Positions 1 to 9,103 of a stretch of DNA of 64,000 nt are shown here, piece after piece. The notes under the pieces were generated by a model that ran no database searches, was not told where the DNA came from, and worked only from the letters and a program-made list of their open reading frames with translations. Location: the NCBI GenBank assembly GCA_014654455.1, contig JACWCY010000002.1, positions 1-64,000 on the forward strand. The letters are read 5' to 3'. Every line of letters begins with the position of its first letter. The stretch's first letter is position 1. Source of the stretch: Pelagibacterales bacterium SAG-MED01. GTDB lineage: Bacteria > Pseudomonadota > Alphaproteobacteria > Pelagibacterales > Pelagibacteraceae. The position numbers and the translations under genes were made by a program.

Positions 1-60
1 GCAATAGATAGTGGGCAAAATTTAAATTGGCAAACGCCAGATGTATTAGGAAAAGAATGA
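1..60 (+). CDS. C-terminal end of an SDR-family oxidoreductase (partial)
   Basis: Only the last 19 codons are inside the window, in frame 1, ending at TGA 58-60. The tail reads DSGQNLNWQTPDV followed by a few charged residues. This resembles the end of alphaproteobacterial short-chain dehydrogenases of the pteridine reductase-like type, which commonly sit just before folB. The stop codon overlaps the folB ATG as ATGA, so the two genes are probably translated together. The catalytic part lies outside the window, so the substrate cannot be judged. The assignment rests on the short tail and on the neighbour. Confidence 0.55.
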   Translation, partial: AIDSGQNLNWQTPDVLGKE

Positions 61-482
61 AAAAAGGTAATTTGAAAGTTGTAAAGATTGACAATAATAG
101 GAGTTTATTTAACTATGAGAAAAAAATTCTCATCAAGGATTTAATATTAAATCTAAAACTTGGATACTATGATTTTGAAAAAGAGAAAGTCCAAAAAGTA
201 AAATTTAGCCTTGAGATTGACTATGAAGATAAAAAACCAACTAATGACAAGGATATTAAATCTATTGTTAATTATGGCACTGTTGTAAAACTAATTACTA
301 AACTTGTAAAAAAAAAACATTATAATTTCCTAGAAACTTTAGCTGAAGCTGTTTTTAACGAACTATTCAAAGATAAAAGAATAGGTAAGATAATGCTGAA
401 AATTGAGAAATTAGAAATTTTAAAAGAATGTTCATCTGTTGGTATCCAAATTACCAAAAAAAGAAGTCATGAAAAGTTCTGA
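57..482 (+). CDS. folB: dihydroneopterin aldolase
   Basis: Converts 7,8-dihydroneopterin to 6-hydroxymethyl-dihydropterin and glycolaldehyde in folate synthesis, in the cytoplasm. From the ATG at 57 the protein is 141 aa, slightly longer than the usual 115-130. It shows the [12 protein letters not shown] segment near residues 35-46, [10 protein letters not shown] at 71-80, FLETLAE at 91-97 (the family's LETLAE segment) and a lysine at 118 in IEKLE, where the catalytic lysine is expected. An in-frame ATG at 27 would add ten residues inside the upstream SDR gene. The ATG at 57 overlaps the upstream stop and is preferred. The 3' end overlaps uvrC by 14 bases. No other folate genes are in the window. 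Confidence 0.85.
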   Translation: MKKGNLKVVKIDNNRSLFNYEKKILIKDLILNLKLGYYDFEKEKVQKVKFSLEIDYEDKKPTNDKDIKSIVNYGTVVKLITKLVKKKHYNFLETLAEAVFNELFKDKRIGKIMLKIEKLEILKECSSVGIQITKKRSHEKF

Positions 483-2304
483 ACTTGGAAAAGAAGTAAT
501 TAAAAAAGAACTACCGTTAATTCCTAAAAGTCCTGGTGTATATAGAATGCTTAATCATAAAGATGATATTCTTTATGTAGGTAAAGCGAAAAACCTTCCT
601 AATAGACTAAAAAGTTATGTTTCTGAAAAAAATCACATTATTAGAACAGAGAGAATGCTATCTCAAACTTTTAAATTAGAGATAACTACTACTGCCAATG
701 AAAGTGAAGCTCTACTTTTAGAAGCAAACTTAATTAAAAAACATAAGCCAAAGTTCAATATTTTACTTAAAGATGATAAATCTTTTCCCTTCGTATTTAT
801 TGGAGAAAAAGACCAATGGCCTAGAGTTATGAAACATAGAGGTAAAAAAGATAAGGAAGGATTTTATTTTGGTCCATTTGCATCTGCAGGAACAGCAAAT
901 TGGACTATTAAAATGCTTCAAAAAATATTTCAATTAAGAGTTTGCGATGATGGAACTTTCAAAAATAGAAAAAGGCCTTGTATTCTTTATCAGATAAAAA
1001 GATGTTCTGGTCCTTGTGTTGGGTATATTGATAAAACAGATTACAAAAAATCTGTAGATCAGGCAATTCAATTTGTATCAGGTAAATCTAGAGATATTCA
1101 AAAAAATCTTTCAAAAGAAATGGAGGCAGCAAGTGAACTACTTGATTATGAAAAAGCATCTATCTTTAGAGATAGAATTAAATCTTTAAATATAATCCAA
1201 TCATCACAAAGAATTAATGAAGCTAACCTTGTTGATGCAGACGTAATTGCAGCTTACAAGGAGTCAGGTAAAACATGTGTCCAAGTATTTTTTTATAGAT
1301 CTAAACAAAACTGGGGTAATCAAGCTTATTTTCCAAAACATGATCCAGATCAAGATATTTCTGAAATTATGTCTTCTTTTTTAATGCAGTTCTACGAAAA
1401 CAAAAGTGTTCCAAAACTAATAATAATTAATACTGAAATTATTGATAAAAAGTTAATAGAAGAAACCTTAAGTAAAAAAGAAAATAATACTATTTCAATT
1501 AATACAGCAAAAAAAGGAACTAAAGCAAAAGTCATTGCTATGGCTGAAAAAAATGCCAAAGAATCTTTAAATAGAAAGCTTTATGAGACAAATAATAATA
1601 AAAATTTATTTGAAGATGTTGCTAAAAAATTTGATCTAAAAAACACAATAAATTTAGTTGAAGTATACGATAATAGTCATATTCAAGGGACAAATAGTAT
1701 TGGCGCAATGATAACGTTTAGTAATGAAGGTTTTATAAAAAAAAGATACCGTAAATTCGATATAAAAACTAAAGGTTCTGAGCAAGATGATTTTGCGATG
1801 TTAAAAGAAGTTTTAACTAGGAGATTTAAAAGAGCTATGCTTGAAAAAGGAAACTATTTAACCTTGCCAGATTTAATACTCATTGATGGTGGAAAAGGTC
1901 AATACTCCTCGGCAAAAGAGGTATTAAACGAGTTTGGGCTACATGACTTACCTATGATTGCGATTGCAAAAGGTAAAATGAGAAATAGTGGTAATGAAAC
2001 ATTCTATTATAATGGAAAATCATTCAAATTTGAAAAAAATGACCCTACTCTATTTTTTATGCAACGCCTAAGAGATGAGGCCCATAGATTTGCGATAACT
2101 TCTCACAGGGCCAAGAGAGCCAAGGGTATTAAAAAGTCATTACTTGATCAAATAAATGGTATTGGAGCAATCAGAAAAAGAGCTCTATTAAACCATTTTG
2201 GTTCAGCTAGAGCAGTAGAGTCTGCTAGTCTTGATGAAATAAAATCTGTTGAAGGTGTTGAGGCAAAAGTTGCAAAAAAGATATATAACTTCTTTCACGA
2301 ATAA
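469..2304 (+). CDS. uvrC: excinuclease ABC subunit C
   Basis: The nuclease of UvrABC nucleotide excision repair; it cuts on both sides of a lesion. Starting at ATG 469 gives 611 aa, matching the family length of about 610. A TTG thirty bases upstream is the only alternative. The N-terminal GIY-YIG nuclease shows GVY at 23-25 and YVGKAKNL at 36-43. Four cysteines at 159, 171, 179 and 183 match the [4Fe-4S] ligands described for UvrC. A UVR segment (about 205-240) contacts UvrB. The RNase H-like second nuclease includes [12 protein letters not shown] and [10 protein letters not shown], and a helix-hairpin-helix tail follows. It overlaps folB and is followed 8 bases later by pgsA. uvrA and uvrB are not in the window. 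Confidence 0.97.
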   Translation: MKSSELGKEVIKKELPLIPKSPGVYRMLNHKDDILYVGKAKNLPNRLKSYVSEKNHIIRTERMLSQTFKLEITTTANESEALLLEANLIKKHKPKFNILLKDDKSFPFVFIGEKDQWPRVMKHRGKKDKEGFYFGPFASAGTANWTIKMLQKIFQLRVCDDGTFKNRKRPCILYQIKRCSGPCVGYIDKTDYKKSVDQAIQFVSGKSRDIQKNLSKEMEAASELLDYEKASIFRDRIKSLNIIQSSQRINEANLVDADVIAAYKESGKTCVQVFFYRSKQNWGNQAYFPKHDPDQDISEIMSSFLMQFYENKSVPKLIIINTEIIDKKLIEETLSKKENNTISINTAKKGTKAKVIAMAEKNAKESLNRKLYETNNNKNLFEDVAKKFDLKNTINLVEVYDNSHIQGTNSIGAMITFSNEGFIKKRYRKFDIKTKGSEQDDFAMLKEVLTRRFKRAMLEKGNYLTLPDLILIDGGKGQYSSAKEVLNEFGLHDLPMIAIAKGKMRNSGNETFYYNGKSFKFEKNDPTLFFMQRLRDEAHRFAITSHRAKRAKGIKKSLLDQINGIGAIRKRALLNHFGSARAVESASLDEIKSVEGVEAKVAKKIYNFFHE

Positions 2305-2312
2305 AAATTTAC

Positions 2313-2897
2313 ATGCTTAAAAAAATACCAAATATATTAACTATAGGTCGAATTTTAATTGTTCCATTTTTTGTATTAGCTTTTTATTTACCTGGTTTTT
2401 ATGGAGATCTTACTGCTTTAATTTTATTTATTATTGCTTCATTTACCGATTTTTTGGATGGAATGTTAGCAAGATTACTTGGAGAAGAATCGAAGCTTGG
2501 AGAATTGTTAGATCCTATTGCTGATAAAATTATTATAGCTACAGCTCTTATATTATTAGTTATGGATGGCACTATTCGTCATTATGAAGTAATTGCAGCA
2601 ATAATTATTTTAACAAGAGAAATTTTAATTTCTGGATTAAGAGAGTTTTTAGCAAAAGGAAAAATCAACTTGCCTGTATCAAATCTTGCTAAATTAAAAA
2701 CTGTATTTCAAATGTTGTCTATTGCTCTTTTACTTTCTGGAGAGACAGGAAATAAAATAATAAATTTTCAGGATTATAATGCCCAAACAATAGGAATTAT
2801 TCTTTTATGGCTTTCCGCAGCATTAACACTTTTTACTGGTTATGAATATATGAGAAAAGGTATCGATCATGCTATTTCTGAGGATAACAAGGATTAA
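2313..2897 (+). CDS. pgsA: CDP-diacylglycerol--glycerol-3-phosphate 3-phosphatidyltransferase
   Basis: Membrane enzyme that makes phosphatidylglycerophosphate, the first committed step to phosphatidylglycerol and cardiolipin. The 194-aa protein carries the complete CDP-alcohol phosphotransferase signature: D49, G50, A53, R54, G63, D67 and D71, with the family spacing. Several hydrophobic helices surround it (about 8-28, 33-45, 75-90, 130-145, 155-180). The uvrC-pgsA order is common in alphaproteobacteria. Its TAA stop shares the four bases TTAA (2894-2897) with the stop of convergent ilvE. The related phosphatidylserine synthase family is less likely given length, neighbour and the IPNILTIGRIL N-terminus. 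Confidence 0.94.
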   Translation: MLKKIPNILTIGRILIVPFFVLAFYLPGFYGDLTALILFIIASFTDFLDGMLARLLGEESKLGELLDPIADKIIIATALILLVMDGTIRHYEVIAAIIILTREILISGLREFLAKGKINLPVSNLAKLKTVFQMLSIALLLSGETGNKIINFQDYNAQTIGIILLWLSAALTLFTGYEYMRKGIDHAISEDNKD

Positions 2898-3775
2898 GCA
2901 GCTTTTTTCTTTTTAACTAATATCTGATAACTTTCATTCAAATCAATTATCATTTCACATACTTTAAATTTATTGTCAGCAATACAAGACACAGGTGTAA
3001 CTTCTGCTGCAGTTCCAGTTAAAAAACAACCTTCAAAACTTTTTAACTCTTCAGGTTTTATTTTTCTTTCATGAACCTTAATATTTTTTGATTTTGCAAT
3101 TCCAATAACTGTTCGTCTTGTAATTCCATCGAGAAAAGAGTCTGGAATTGGGGTGTGCAATTCCCCATTTTTATCTTTGAAAAAAATATTTGCTCCTGTT
3201 GCCTCAGCAACATTTCCTTCATGATCAAGCATGAGAGAGTCGGTAAAGCCTTGTTTTTCTGCTTCATGTTTTGAGAGAGTACAAATCATATAAAGCCCGG
3301 ATGCCTTTGTATCCCAGGGGATTGTGTTGGGAGCGGGTCTTCTCCAGTTAGAAATATTCAATTTAATACCTTCTACTTTAAGTTTGGGATCAAAGTATGA
3401 CCCCCACTCCCAAGTAGCTATAGCAACATGAATTTTAGTTTTTTGGGCAGAGATTGCCATCATCTCACTACCTCTCCAAACAACTGGCCTTACATATCCA
3501 TTCTCTACTTTTTGGGTGGTAATTATTTTATTAGATGCAATATTAATTTCTTCCTCACTATAAGGAATTTCAAAACCCATTCTTTTTGCGGAATAAAATA
3601 ATCTTGAGGTATGCTCTTCCAACTTAAATATTGATCCATCATAAACTCGTTCACCCTCAAATACACAACTTGCATAATGAAGTCCATGACTTAATACATG
3701 AAATTTGACATCTGACCAATCAACTAATTCGCCATTGTACCATATTTTACCTGATCTATTATCGTAGGGTATCAT
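2894..3775 (-). CDS. ilvE: branched-chain-amino-acid aminotransferase
   Basis: PLP-dependent, fold-type IV transaminase for the last step of Leu, Ile and Val synthesis and the first step of their breakdown. The protein is 293 aa. The PLP lysine is expected at K157 in IPWDTKASG, and AEATGANIFF (190-199) contains the conserved glutamate. The GLHYASCVFEGERVYDG segment near the N-terminus also fits BCAT. The start at 3775 lies about 20 bases downstream of a good promoter on this strand. The gene is convergent with pgsA and divergent from the MarR regulator. D-amino-acid transaminase or 4-amino-4-deoxychorismate lyase share the fold but match this N-terminal segment less well. Confidence 0.93.
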   Translation of the reverse strand: MIPYDNRSGKIWYNGELVDWSDVKFHVLSHGLHYASCVFEGERVYDGSIFKLEEHTSRLFYSAKRMGFEIPYSEEEINIASNKIITTQKVENGYVRPVVWRGSEMMAISAQKTKIHVAIATWEWGSYFDPKLKVEGIKLNISNWRRPAPNTIPWDTKASGLYMICTLSKHEAEKQGFTDSLMLDHEGNVAEATGANIFFKDKNGELHTPIPDSFLDGITRRTVIGIAKSKNIKVHERKIKPEELKSFEGCFLTGTAAEVTPVSCIADNKFKVCEMIIDLNESYQILVKKKKAA

Positions 3776-3801
3776 GTTATGAAATATAAAATTATTAATG
3801 A

Positions 3802-3830
3802 AAAATATCTTTGTATTTATAATATGTCAA
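3802..3830 (-). promoter_or_regulatory. sigma-70-type promoter of ilvE
   Basis: On the minus strand a perfect TTGACA -35 box (3825-3830) is followed after 17 bases by TATTTT (3802-3807). The transcript would begin near 3795 and give a leader of about 20 bases before the ilvE ATG at 3775. Its position argues that the divergent MarR gene starts at 3846 and not at 3798. Confidence 0.55.
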
Positions 3831-3845
3831 TATAACTTACCTATA

Positions 3846-4283
3846 ATGAAAGAACTTTTATATCTAAAAGATGATCAATTAAAAGATTTGATTGAAAAAC
3901 TATTCATAAGCTACCGTGAAACATTTTCTGACTCCAAAAAAGTTCTAGATAAACATTCATTAGGATTGGCTCACCATAAGGTAATCCATTTGTTATCAAT
4001 GTATAAGGGAATTTCTATTTCTAAATTACTATTTAAATTAAAAGTTACAAAGCAAAGTTTGAACAGAGTTCTAAAAGATTTAATTAAATTAGAACTAATA
4101 ATATTCAAAAAAAACGATCAAGATACAAGGGTTAAGCATGTTTTTTTAAATGAAAAAGGAAAAAAAATATTCAATGAAATCTTTGATACTCAGAAAAAAA
4201 GAATTTACAACGCATTACTTAATTCAAGTTCAGAAGAGGTGATAAATTTTGATAATGTCTTAAATAAAATTATTAATGGATAA
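3846..4283 (+). CDS. MarR-family transcriptional regulator, PetP-like
   Basis: Winged helix-turn-helix protein of 145 aa. The central part (LAHHKVIHLLSM, then ISISKLLFKLKVTKQSLNRVL) matches the MarR recognition region, followed by a wing with the D-x-R pattern (QDTRVKHVFL). It is followed with an 8-base overlap by an OmpR-type response regulator, the same pairing as petP-petR of Rhodobacter, where PetR is needed for cytochrome bc1 synthesis. That link is inference here. An ATG at 3798 would add 16 residues but would place the ilvE promoter inside the gene, so 3846 is preferred. The ligand is unknown. Confidence 0.8.
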   Translation: MKELLYLKDDQLKDLIEKLFISYRETFSDSKKVLDKHSLGLAHHKVIHLLSMYKGISISKLLFKLKVTKQSLNRVLKDLIKLELIIFKKNDQDTRVKHVFLNEKGKKIFNEIFDTQKKRIYNALLNSSSEEVINFDNVLNKIING

Positions 4284-4953
4284 TTATAATACTCATATTT
4301 TGGTAGTTGACGATGATGATGGAATAAGATCACTTGTAAAAAAATATTTAAATGAAAATAACTATCTTGTCACTACTGCAAGTAGTGCAGAAGATGCAAC
4401 AGATAAAATAAAAGTAATTAAATTCGATTTAATAATTTTGGATATAATGATGCCAGGTAAAAATGGTTTAGAATTTATTCAAGAACATAAAAAAAAACTT
4501 GAAACACCTATCATCTTATTAACTGCTAAAGGTGAGGCTAGTGAAAGAGTCGAGGGATTAGAAATTGGTGCTGATGATTATTTACCAAAACCTTTTGAAC
4601 CCAAAGAACTTATTTTAAGAATTCAAAATATATTAGATAAAACAAAAAAAACTAATCAAAAAAGAGTTATTGAATTTGAAAATGTAAAAATTGATTTAAA
4701 TAAATTATTAATTATAAAAAATAGTGATGTATTTAAAATAAATAATACTGAAAAAATAATTTTAGAAAAAATGATAAATAATCCAGGTAAGACTTTTACA
4801 AGAGAAAATATTGGTAATTTAATAAATTTAGATAAAGAACGATCAATAGATGTAATTATAACTCGACTAAGAAAAAAAATTGAAATTGACCCAAAAAGTC
4901 CTAAATTTTTACAAACTATAAGAGGTACTGGATATGTCTTATGGATTAAGTAA
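4276..4953 (+). CDS. OmpR/PhoB-family response regulator, PetR-like
   Basis: Two-component response regulator of 225 aa with an N-terminal receiver and a C-terminal winged helix. The acidic pocket is VVDDDDG (10-16), the phospho-acceptor is D56 in LIILDIMMPG, the switch threonine is T83 and the conserved lysine is K105 in LPKPF. The DNA-binding domain ends with the typical RGTGYVLW motif. It overlaps the MarR gene by 8 bases and the kinase by 20, so all three form one translation unit. By neighbourhood the closest named counterpart is PetR. A possible target is discussed at the direct repeat upstream of petA. Family certain, target unknown. Confidence 0.93.
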   Translation: MDNYNTHILVVDDDDGIRSLVKKYLNENNYLVTTASSAEDATDKIKVIKFDLIILDIMMPGKNGLEFIQEHKKKLETPIILLTAKGEASERVEGLEIGADDYLPKPFEPKELILRIQNILDKTKKTNQKRVIEFENVKIDLNKLLIIKNSDVFKINNTEKIILEKMINNPGKTFTRENIGNLINLDKERSIDVIITRLRKKIEIDPKSPKFLQTIRGTGYVLWIK

Positions 4954-6253
4954 AATTTTTAAAAGCATTCTTCCTAAAAGATTATTTTACCGAGCACTAT
5001 TAATAGTTGCAGTTCCAGTAATTGTTTTACAATTAATTATTACATTTGTCTTTTTTGATAGTTTATGGATTAAAACAAATAAAGGTATGACAAGAGCTCT
5101 TGCAAACGAAATTAATACTTTTATACAAGTTTATAACGACGAAATATATGACAAAGAAGAAATCACAAATCTATTTTCTGTCTATCAAGATTTAAATATT
5201 GATTATGTTGAAGATGATAATTTTAATTATGAATATGTAGAGAGATGGTTCAGTCCAATTGATAGAACTCTTAGAAGAGAATTAAAATCTAGATTTGGGT
5301 CAGGGGAATATTGGTTTGACTCAACTGCTTATAAAGAGTTAATTGATATAAGAATCAAATATCAATTAGGGTATTTTAAATTCTTAGTTCCTAAAGATAG
5401 AGTCACAAGTTCCTCGGCTAGAATATTTGCTTTATGGATTACTGTTCCAGCATTAATTATGGTTTTAATTTCATTAATATTTTTAAAAAATCAAACAAGA
5501 CCTATTACTAATCTGGCAAGGGTAGCTGAAAAATTTGGTAAAGGTGAAGAAATAGAAGAATTTAAACCATCAGGTGCAGCAGAAATAAGACAGGCAGGTT
5601 ATGAATTTGATAAAATGCGAAAAAGGATTGTTAGACATCTTAATCAAAGATCAGAAATGTTATCAGGAATTAGTCATGATTTAAGAACACCATTAACAAG
5701 GATGAAACTTCAAATTGCTTTCATCAAAGATAAAGATTTAGCAAATAAATTAACCGAAGATATTAATGAAATGGAAAAAATGCTGAATGAATATCTTCAG
5801 TTTACAAGCTCAACTTATTTAGAAAAGGATGAAAAATTTAACTTAAGTGAACTTATAACTAATATAGTAGAAAAGTATAATAATAGTAATATTTCAACTA
5901 AACTCTTATCAAGTGTTTTTATAGCAGGTAGGAAAAATTTAATCAAAAGATGCATCAATAACTTAATTGATAATGCTATTAAATATGGCGATAAAGTTAA
6001 TATTGAGCTTAGTAAAAATAATAATAATTTATTTATAAAAATTGAAGATAATGGACCTGGAATTCCAGAAAAAGAATACGACAATGTGTTCAAACCATTT
6101 TATAAAATTGACAAAGGTAGAGCGGATTCTAAGTCTAGTGTTGGCTTGGGCTTATCTATAGCATCTGATATTATTAGATCACACGGTGGAAATATTAATT
6201 TAGAAAAGTCTTCTTTAAATGGCTTAAGCGTCAAGATTTTCTTACCCGTGTAA
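4934..6253 (+). CDS. EnvZ-type sensor histidine kinase
   Basis: Inner-membrane sensor kinase of 439 aa that should phosphorylate the preceding regulator. Two membrane helices (about 20-41 and 163-184) flank a periplasmic domain of about 120 residues. A HAMP linker (about 186-238) follows, then the dimerisation/phosphotransfer motif SGISHDLRTPLTRMK with H248. The ATPase domain has the N box NNLIDNAIKYG, G1 box EDNGPGIP and G2 box GLGLSIA. It starts within the response regulator gene. Its last 23 bases overlap the end of convergent ubiK. The signal sensed cannot be told from the sequence. Confidence 0.93.
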   Translation: MSYGLSKIFKSILPKRLFYRALLIVAVPVIVLQLIITFVFFDSLWIKTNKGMTRALANEINTFIQVYNDEIYDKEEITNLFSVYQDLNIDYVEDDNFNYEYVERWFSPIDRTLRRELKSRFGSGEYWFDSTAYKELIDIRIKYQLGYFKFLVPKDRVTSSSARIFALWITVPALIMVLISLIFLKNQTRPITNLARVAEKFGKGEEIEEFKPSGAAEIRQAGYEFDKMRKRIVRHLNQRSEMLSGISHDLRTPLTRMKLQIAFIKDKDLANKLTEDINEMEKMLNEYLQFTSSTYLEKDEKFNLSELITNIVEKYNNSNISTKLLSSVFIAGRKNLIKRCINNLIDNAIKYGDKVNIELSKNNNNLFIKIEDNGPGIPEKEYDNVFKPFYKIDKGRADSKSSVGLGLSIASDIIRSHGGNINLEKSSLNGLSVKIFLPV

Positions 6254-6473
6254 CTTTTTTTTTACGAAGTTTTTTTATTTCAAACTCTAAATTTTCAACT
6301 CTTTTCGATAAAACATCAAATTCATCTTTTCCTGTTAATTTCATTCTAAAAACTATTTCATCCCTTTTAGACTTTAAAATAGATACTAACTCTGATGAAA
6401 GGTCTTTTGATGAAACCAATCCCTGTTCAATTAATTTAGCAATCTTATCAATAACAAATTTTGAATTTTTCAT
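6231..6473 (-). CDS. ubiK: UbiK-family accessory factor (BMFP domain)
   Basis: An 80-aa protein with an amphipathic N-terminal helix and a C-terminal coiled coil (FDVLSKRVENLEFEIKKL) ending in a basic tail. This is the layout of the BMFP/YqiC family. In proteobacteria UbiK assists late ubiquinone synthesis under aerobic conditions by binding UbiJ and lipids. In many alphaproteobacteria this gene lies divergent to lgt, as here. It overlaps the end of the histidine kinase gene by 23 bases on the opposite strand. Identification rests on length, helix pattern and neighbour; there is no catalytic motif. Confidence 0.75.
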   Translation of the reverse strand: MKNSKFVIDKIAKLIEQGLVSSKDLSSELVSILKSKRDEIVFRMKLTGKDEFDVLSKRVENLEFEIKKLRKKKVTRVRKS

Positions 6474-6491
6474 ATATTTATATAATAACTT

Positions 6492-6518
6492 ATTATAATT
6501 ATAACTTATAATTATAAT
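6492..6518. repeat. perfect 27-bp palindrome between ubiK and lgt
   Basis: Two 13-base arms, ATTATAATTATAA (6492-6504) and its exact reverse complement (6506-6518), flank a single C at 6505. The element fills most of the 50-base gap between the divergent ubiK and lgt starts and ends 5 bases before the lgt ATG. It is made only of A and T apart from the centre, so chance or slippage is possible. It could equally be an operator for both genes or a hairpin over the lgt start. Confidence 0.6.
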
Positions 6519-6523
6519 TTAAA

Positions 6524-7306
6524 ATGTTCATTAATAATTTTGACCCAGTAGCTATCCAAATATTATCGTTGGAAATAAGATGGTATTCCTTAGCATATAT
6601 AATAGGGATAATGCTTGGTTGGTTTTTAAGCAAGAAAATTTTTATATCTGATATTAGATTAAAAGAGAAATTTGATGACTACATAACATATTTAATTCTT
6701 GGTATTATTATTGGGGGTAGATTGGGTTATATTATTTTTTATAACTTTGCTTTTTACGCTAATAACATAATTGATATTTTTAAGATTTGGGAAGGTGGTA
6801 TGTCATTTCATGGTGGTCTGATTGGAGTTATAGCAATTAGTATTTTGTTTGCAAAAAAAAATAACCATAATCCTTTTTCTTATCTAGACATTGTTGCTCT
6901 AGTTGCGCCCATAGGAATTTTTTTTGGAAGAATCGCAAATTTTATAAATTCTGAACTGTATGGAACAGTAACTAATGTACCATGGGCAGTTAAATTTATA
7001 AATGTGGACAATTTAAATCGTCATCCTTCACAATTATATGAAGCAATTCTAGAGGGACTAATTTTATTTCTAGTTTTATTATATTTTAGAAATAAAAGTT
7101 TTACAAAAAATCCAGGATTTATTTCTGGTTTATTTTTAATTTTTTATTCAATTTTTAGATTTATTTCAGAATTTTTTAGAGTTCCAGACGATCAGTTGGG
7201 TTATTTATTTTTTGAATTAACAATGGGGCAAATAATAAGTTTTATATTCCTATTAATTGGGATTTATATAATTATAACCAAATATGAAATTAAAAAAGAG
7301 TCATAA
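6524..7306 (+). CDS. lgt: prolipoprotein diacylglyceryl transferase
   Basis: Inner-membrane enzyme that moves diacylglycerol from phosphatidylglycerol onto the lipobox cysteine of prolipoproteins, the first step of lipoprotein maturation. The 260-aa protein has about seven membrane helices and the family landmarks IGGRLGYIIFYN (63-74), EGGMSFHGGLIG (90-101, with H96), FGRIANFINSELYG (134-147, with R136 and N139) and HPSQLYEA. lspA, the next enzyme of the pathway, is at 58.4 kb, and the BamF-like gene beside it encodes a likely substrate. The lgt 3' end overlaps the next gene by 23 bases. Confidence 0.97.
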   Translation: MFINNFDPVAIQILSLEIRWYSLAYIIGIMLGWFLSKKIFISDIRLKEKFDDYITYLILGIIIGGRLGYIIFYNFAFYANNIIDIFKIWEGGMSFHGGLIGVIAISILFAKKNNHNPFSYLDIVALVAPIGIFFGRIANFINSELYGTVTNVPWAVKFINVDNLNRHPSQLYEAILEGLILFLVLLYFRNKSFTKNPGFISGLFLIFYSIFRFISEFFRVPDDQLGYLFFELTMGQIISFIFLLIGIYIIITKYEIKKES

Positions 7307-8330
7307 TCTTAGTTTAGATAAATATATAGACTTGTCTTTGTATGATAAAAAAAATGGATATTACATAAAAAAAAACTCTTTCGGTAAAGATGGTGATTTT
7401 ATAACAGCACCAAATATTTCAAGACTTTTTTCTGAAATGATAGCTATTTGGATTGTAAGTTTTTGGCAAAGTTTAGGTGCTCCAAGAAAATTTAATTTAA
7501 TAGAACTTGGGGCGGGCAATGGTGAGATGATGAAAGTTCTAATTGAAAGTTTTCAAAATTTTCCTCTTTTTTTAAAATCATGTAATCTTATTATTCATGA
7601 AAAAAGTCCATCATTAATAAAAATTCAAAAAAAAAAATTAATCAAAACAAAAATAATTTGGATTTCCAAAATCAATGAATTAAAAAAAATCCCCAATATA
7701 TTTATTGCAAATGAATTTTTTGATGCGATCTCAATAAAGCAATTTAGAAAAAAAAATAATTTATGGTTTGAAAAATTTGTAAATTTCGAGGACAAAAATA
7801 AAGCTTTTTTCTTTGAAAAAAAAATTGATATTAAAAAAGTTGAAAGAAAAATTAACTTTAAAATATCCCAAAATCAAAATTTTGTTGAGTATTCTGAACA
7901 AGGACTTAATTATTTAAAAGATATTTGTAAAATAATAAAGAGGAGTTCTGGTGGGTTATTACTAATTGATTATGGATATACTAATGGAAAAATGAAAAAT
8001 ACTTTACAAGCAATTTCAAATCATAAATTTGCCAATATTTTAGAGAATATTGGTAATGTTGATATTACTCATAATATAAATTTTAATTTTTTTAAAAAAT
8101 TTACAAAGCAGATGGGCGGTTTAGAAAATAACTTAACAACACAAAAAAAATTTTTAATTAAAATGGGAATTAAACAAAGAGCTGAAATAATCTCTAAAGA
8201 TCAAAATTTTTTAAAAAAAGCTGATATTTACTATCGACTCAAAAGGCTTATTGACGAAAAACAAATGGGTAACTTATTTAAGTTTATGTTGATTAAAAAC
8301 CAAAAAAATAAATTTAAATTAGGATTTTAA
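7284..8330 (+). CDS. class I SAM-dependent methyltransferase, MidA/NDUFAF7 family
   Basis: The 348-aa protein has the N-terminal family signature GDFITAPNISRLFSEM and the SAM-binding loop IELGAGNGEMMKVL. This family includes mitochondrial NDUFAF7, which methylates an arginine of a complex I subunit. The bacterial role is usually inferred from that and is inference here. The lgt-methyltransferase-pgeF order is common in alphaproteobacteria. ATG 7284 lies inside the lgt gene, suggesting coupled translation. An A11 run near 7627-7637 is one of several long A tracts in the coding sequence. Cytoplasmic; no membrane segment is visible. Confidence 0.85.
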   Translation: MKLKKSHNLSLDKYIDLSLYDKKNGYYIKKNSFGKDGDFITAPNISRLFSEMIAIWIVSFWQSLGAPRKFNLIELGAGNGEMMKVLIESFQNFPLFLKSCNLIIHEKSPSLIKIQKKKLIKTKIIWISKINELKKIPNIFIANEFFDAISIKQFRKKNNLWFEKFVNFEDKNKAFFFEKKIDIKKVERKINFKISQNQNFVEYSEQGLNYLKDICKIIKRSSGGLLLIDYGYTNGKMKNTLQAISNHKFANILENIGNVDITHNINFNFFKKFTKQMGGLENNLTTQKKFLIKMGIKQRAEIISKDQNFLKKADIYYRLKRLIDEKQMGNLFKFMLIKNQKNKFKLGF

Positions 8331-8332
8331 AA

Positions 8333-9094
8333 TTGATTACCTCTAAAAAATTACTAAAGCAAAAAAAAATTATTCATGGTTTTTTTAATAGAAATGGTGG
8401 TAAATCAAGCGGCGCTTATAGAAGTTTAAATTGTGGGCTAGGTTCAAATGATAAAGTTAGCAATGTTAAAAAAAACTTAAAAATTGTAAAAAATAAAATT
8501 GGCAAAGACATAAAAAATATTTTTTTACTTCACCAAATTCATAGTAATAAATTTGTTTTTATAAATAAAAATTATAATTTTCTTAAAAAGAAAATAAAAG
8601 CTGATGCTATAATAACAAACCAAAAAAAAATCCCTATAGCAATTCTAACTGCAGATTGTGTTCCAATTTTACTTTATGAGAGTAAGAAAAATATGATTGC
8701 TGCCATACATGCAGGGTGGAAAGGAGCTTTTAAAGGAATCATTAAAAAAGTAATTAACTTTATGATTAAAAAAGGATGTAAAAAAAATAATATTATAGCT
8801 GCAATTGGACCATGCATTTCCCAAGCTAATTATAATGTCAAAGAAGATTTTCAAAAGAAATTCATTAAAAAAGATAAAAATAACAAATTTTTTTTCAAAA
8901 AGAAAAAAGATATAATTTATTTTGATTTGCCCAATTTTGTTAAATATCAACTTAAATTAAACAAAATTACAAATATAGACACAATAAATATTGATACTTT
9001 TATTAGAAAAAATAATTTTTTTAGCGCAAGGCAATCTTTAAGATTAAAACATGATGATTATGGTAGAAATATTTCAATAATTATGATTAATTAA
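8333..9094 (+). CDS. pgeF: PgeF/YfiH/LACC1-family protein (polyphenol oxidase superfamily)
   Basis: A 253-aa protein of the family formerly called laccase-domain or polyphenol oxidase. Members act on purine nucleosides or, as PgeF, remove misincorporated L-Ser from UDP-MurNAc peptidoglycan precursors. The zinc-site motifs are all present: HQIHSN, LTADCVPILL and HAGWKGAFKG, plus IGPCISQANY. The start codon is TTG at 8333, two bases after the previous stop. No ATG or GTG lies upstream in frame, and the conserved KIIHGFFNRNGG begins about 12 residues in, so TTG is well supported. Which of the family activities applies is not settled by sequence. Confidence 0.85.
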   Translation: MITSKKLLKQKKIIHGFFNRNGGKSSGAYRSLNCGLGSNDKVSNVKKNLKIVKNKIGKDIKNIFLLHQIHSNKFVFINKNYNFLKKKIKADAIITNQKKIPIAILTADCVPILLYESKKNMIAAIHAGWKGAFKGIIKKVINFMIKKGCKKNNIIAAIGPCISQANYNVKEDFQKKFIKKDKNNKFFFKKKKDIIYFDLPNFVKYQLKLNKITNIDTINIDTFIRKNNFFSARQSLRLKHDDYGRNISIIMIN

Positions 9095-9103
9095 ACTTTT
9101 TCA

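Noticed and set aside
3798..3845. Longer start for the MarR regulator at ATG 3798
   Set aside because: The extension would cover a good ilvE promoter (TTGACA, 17 bases, TATTTT) and adds residues unlike the family N-terminus.
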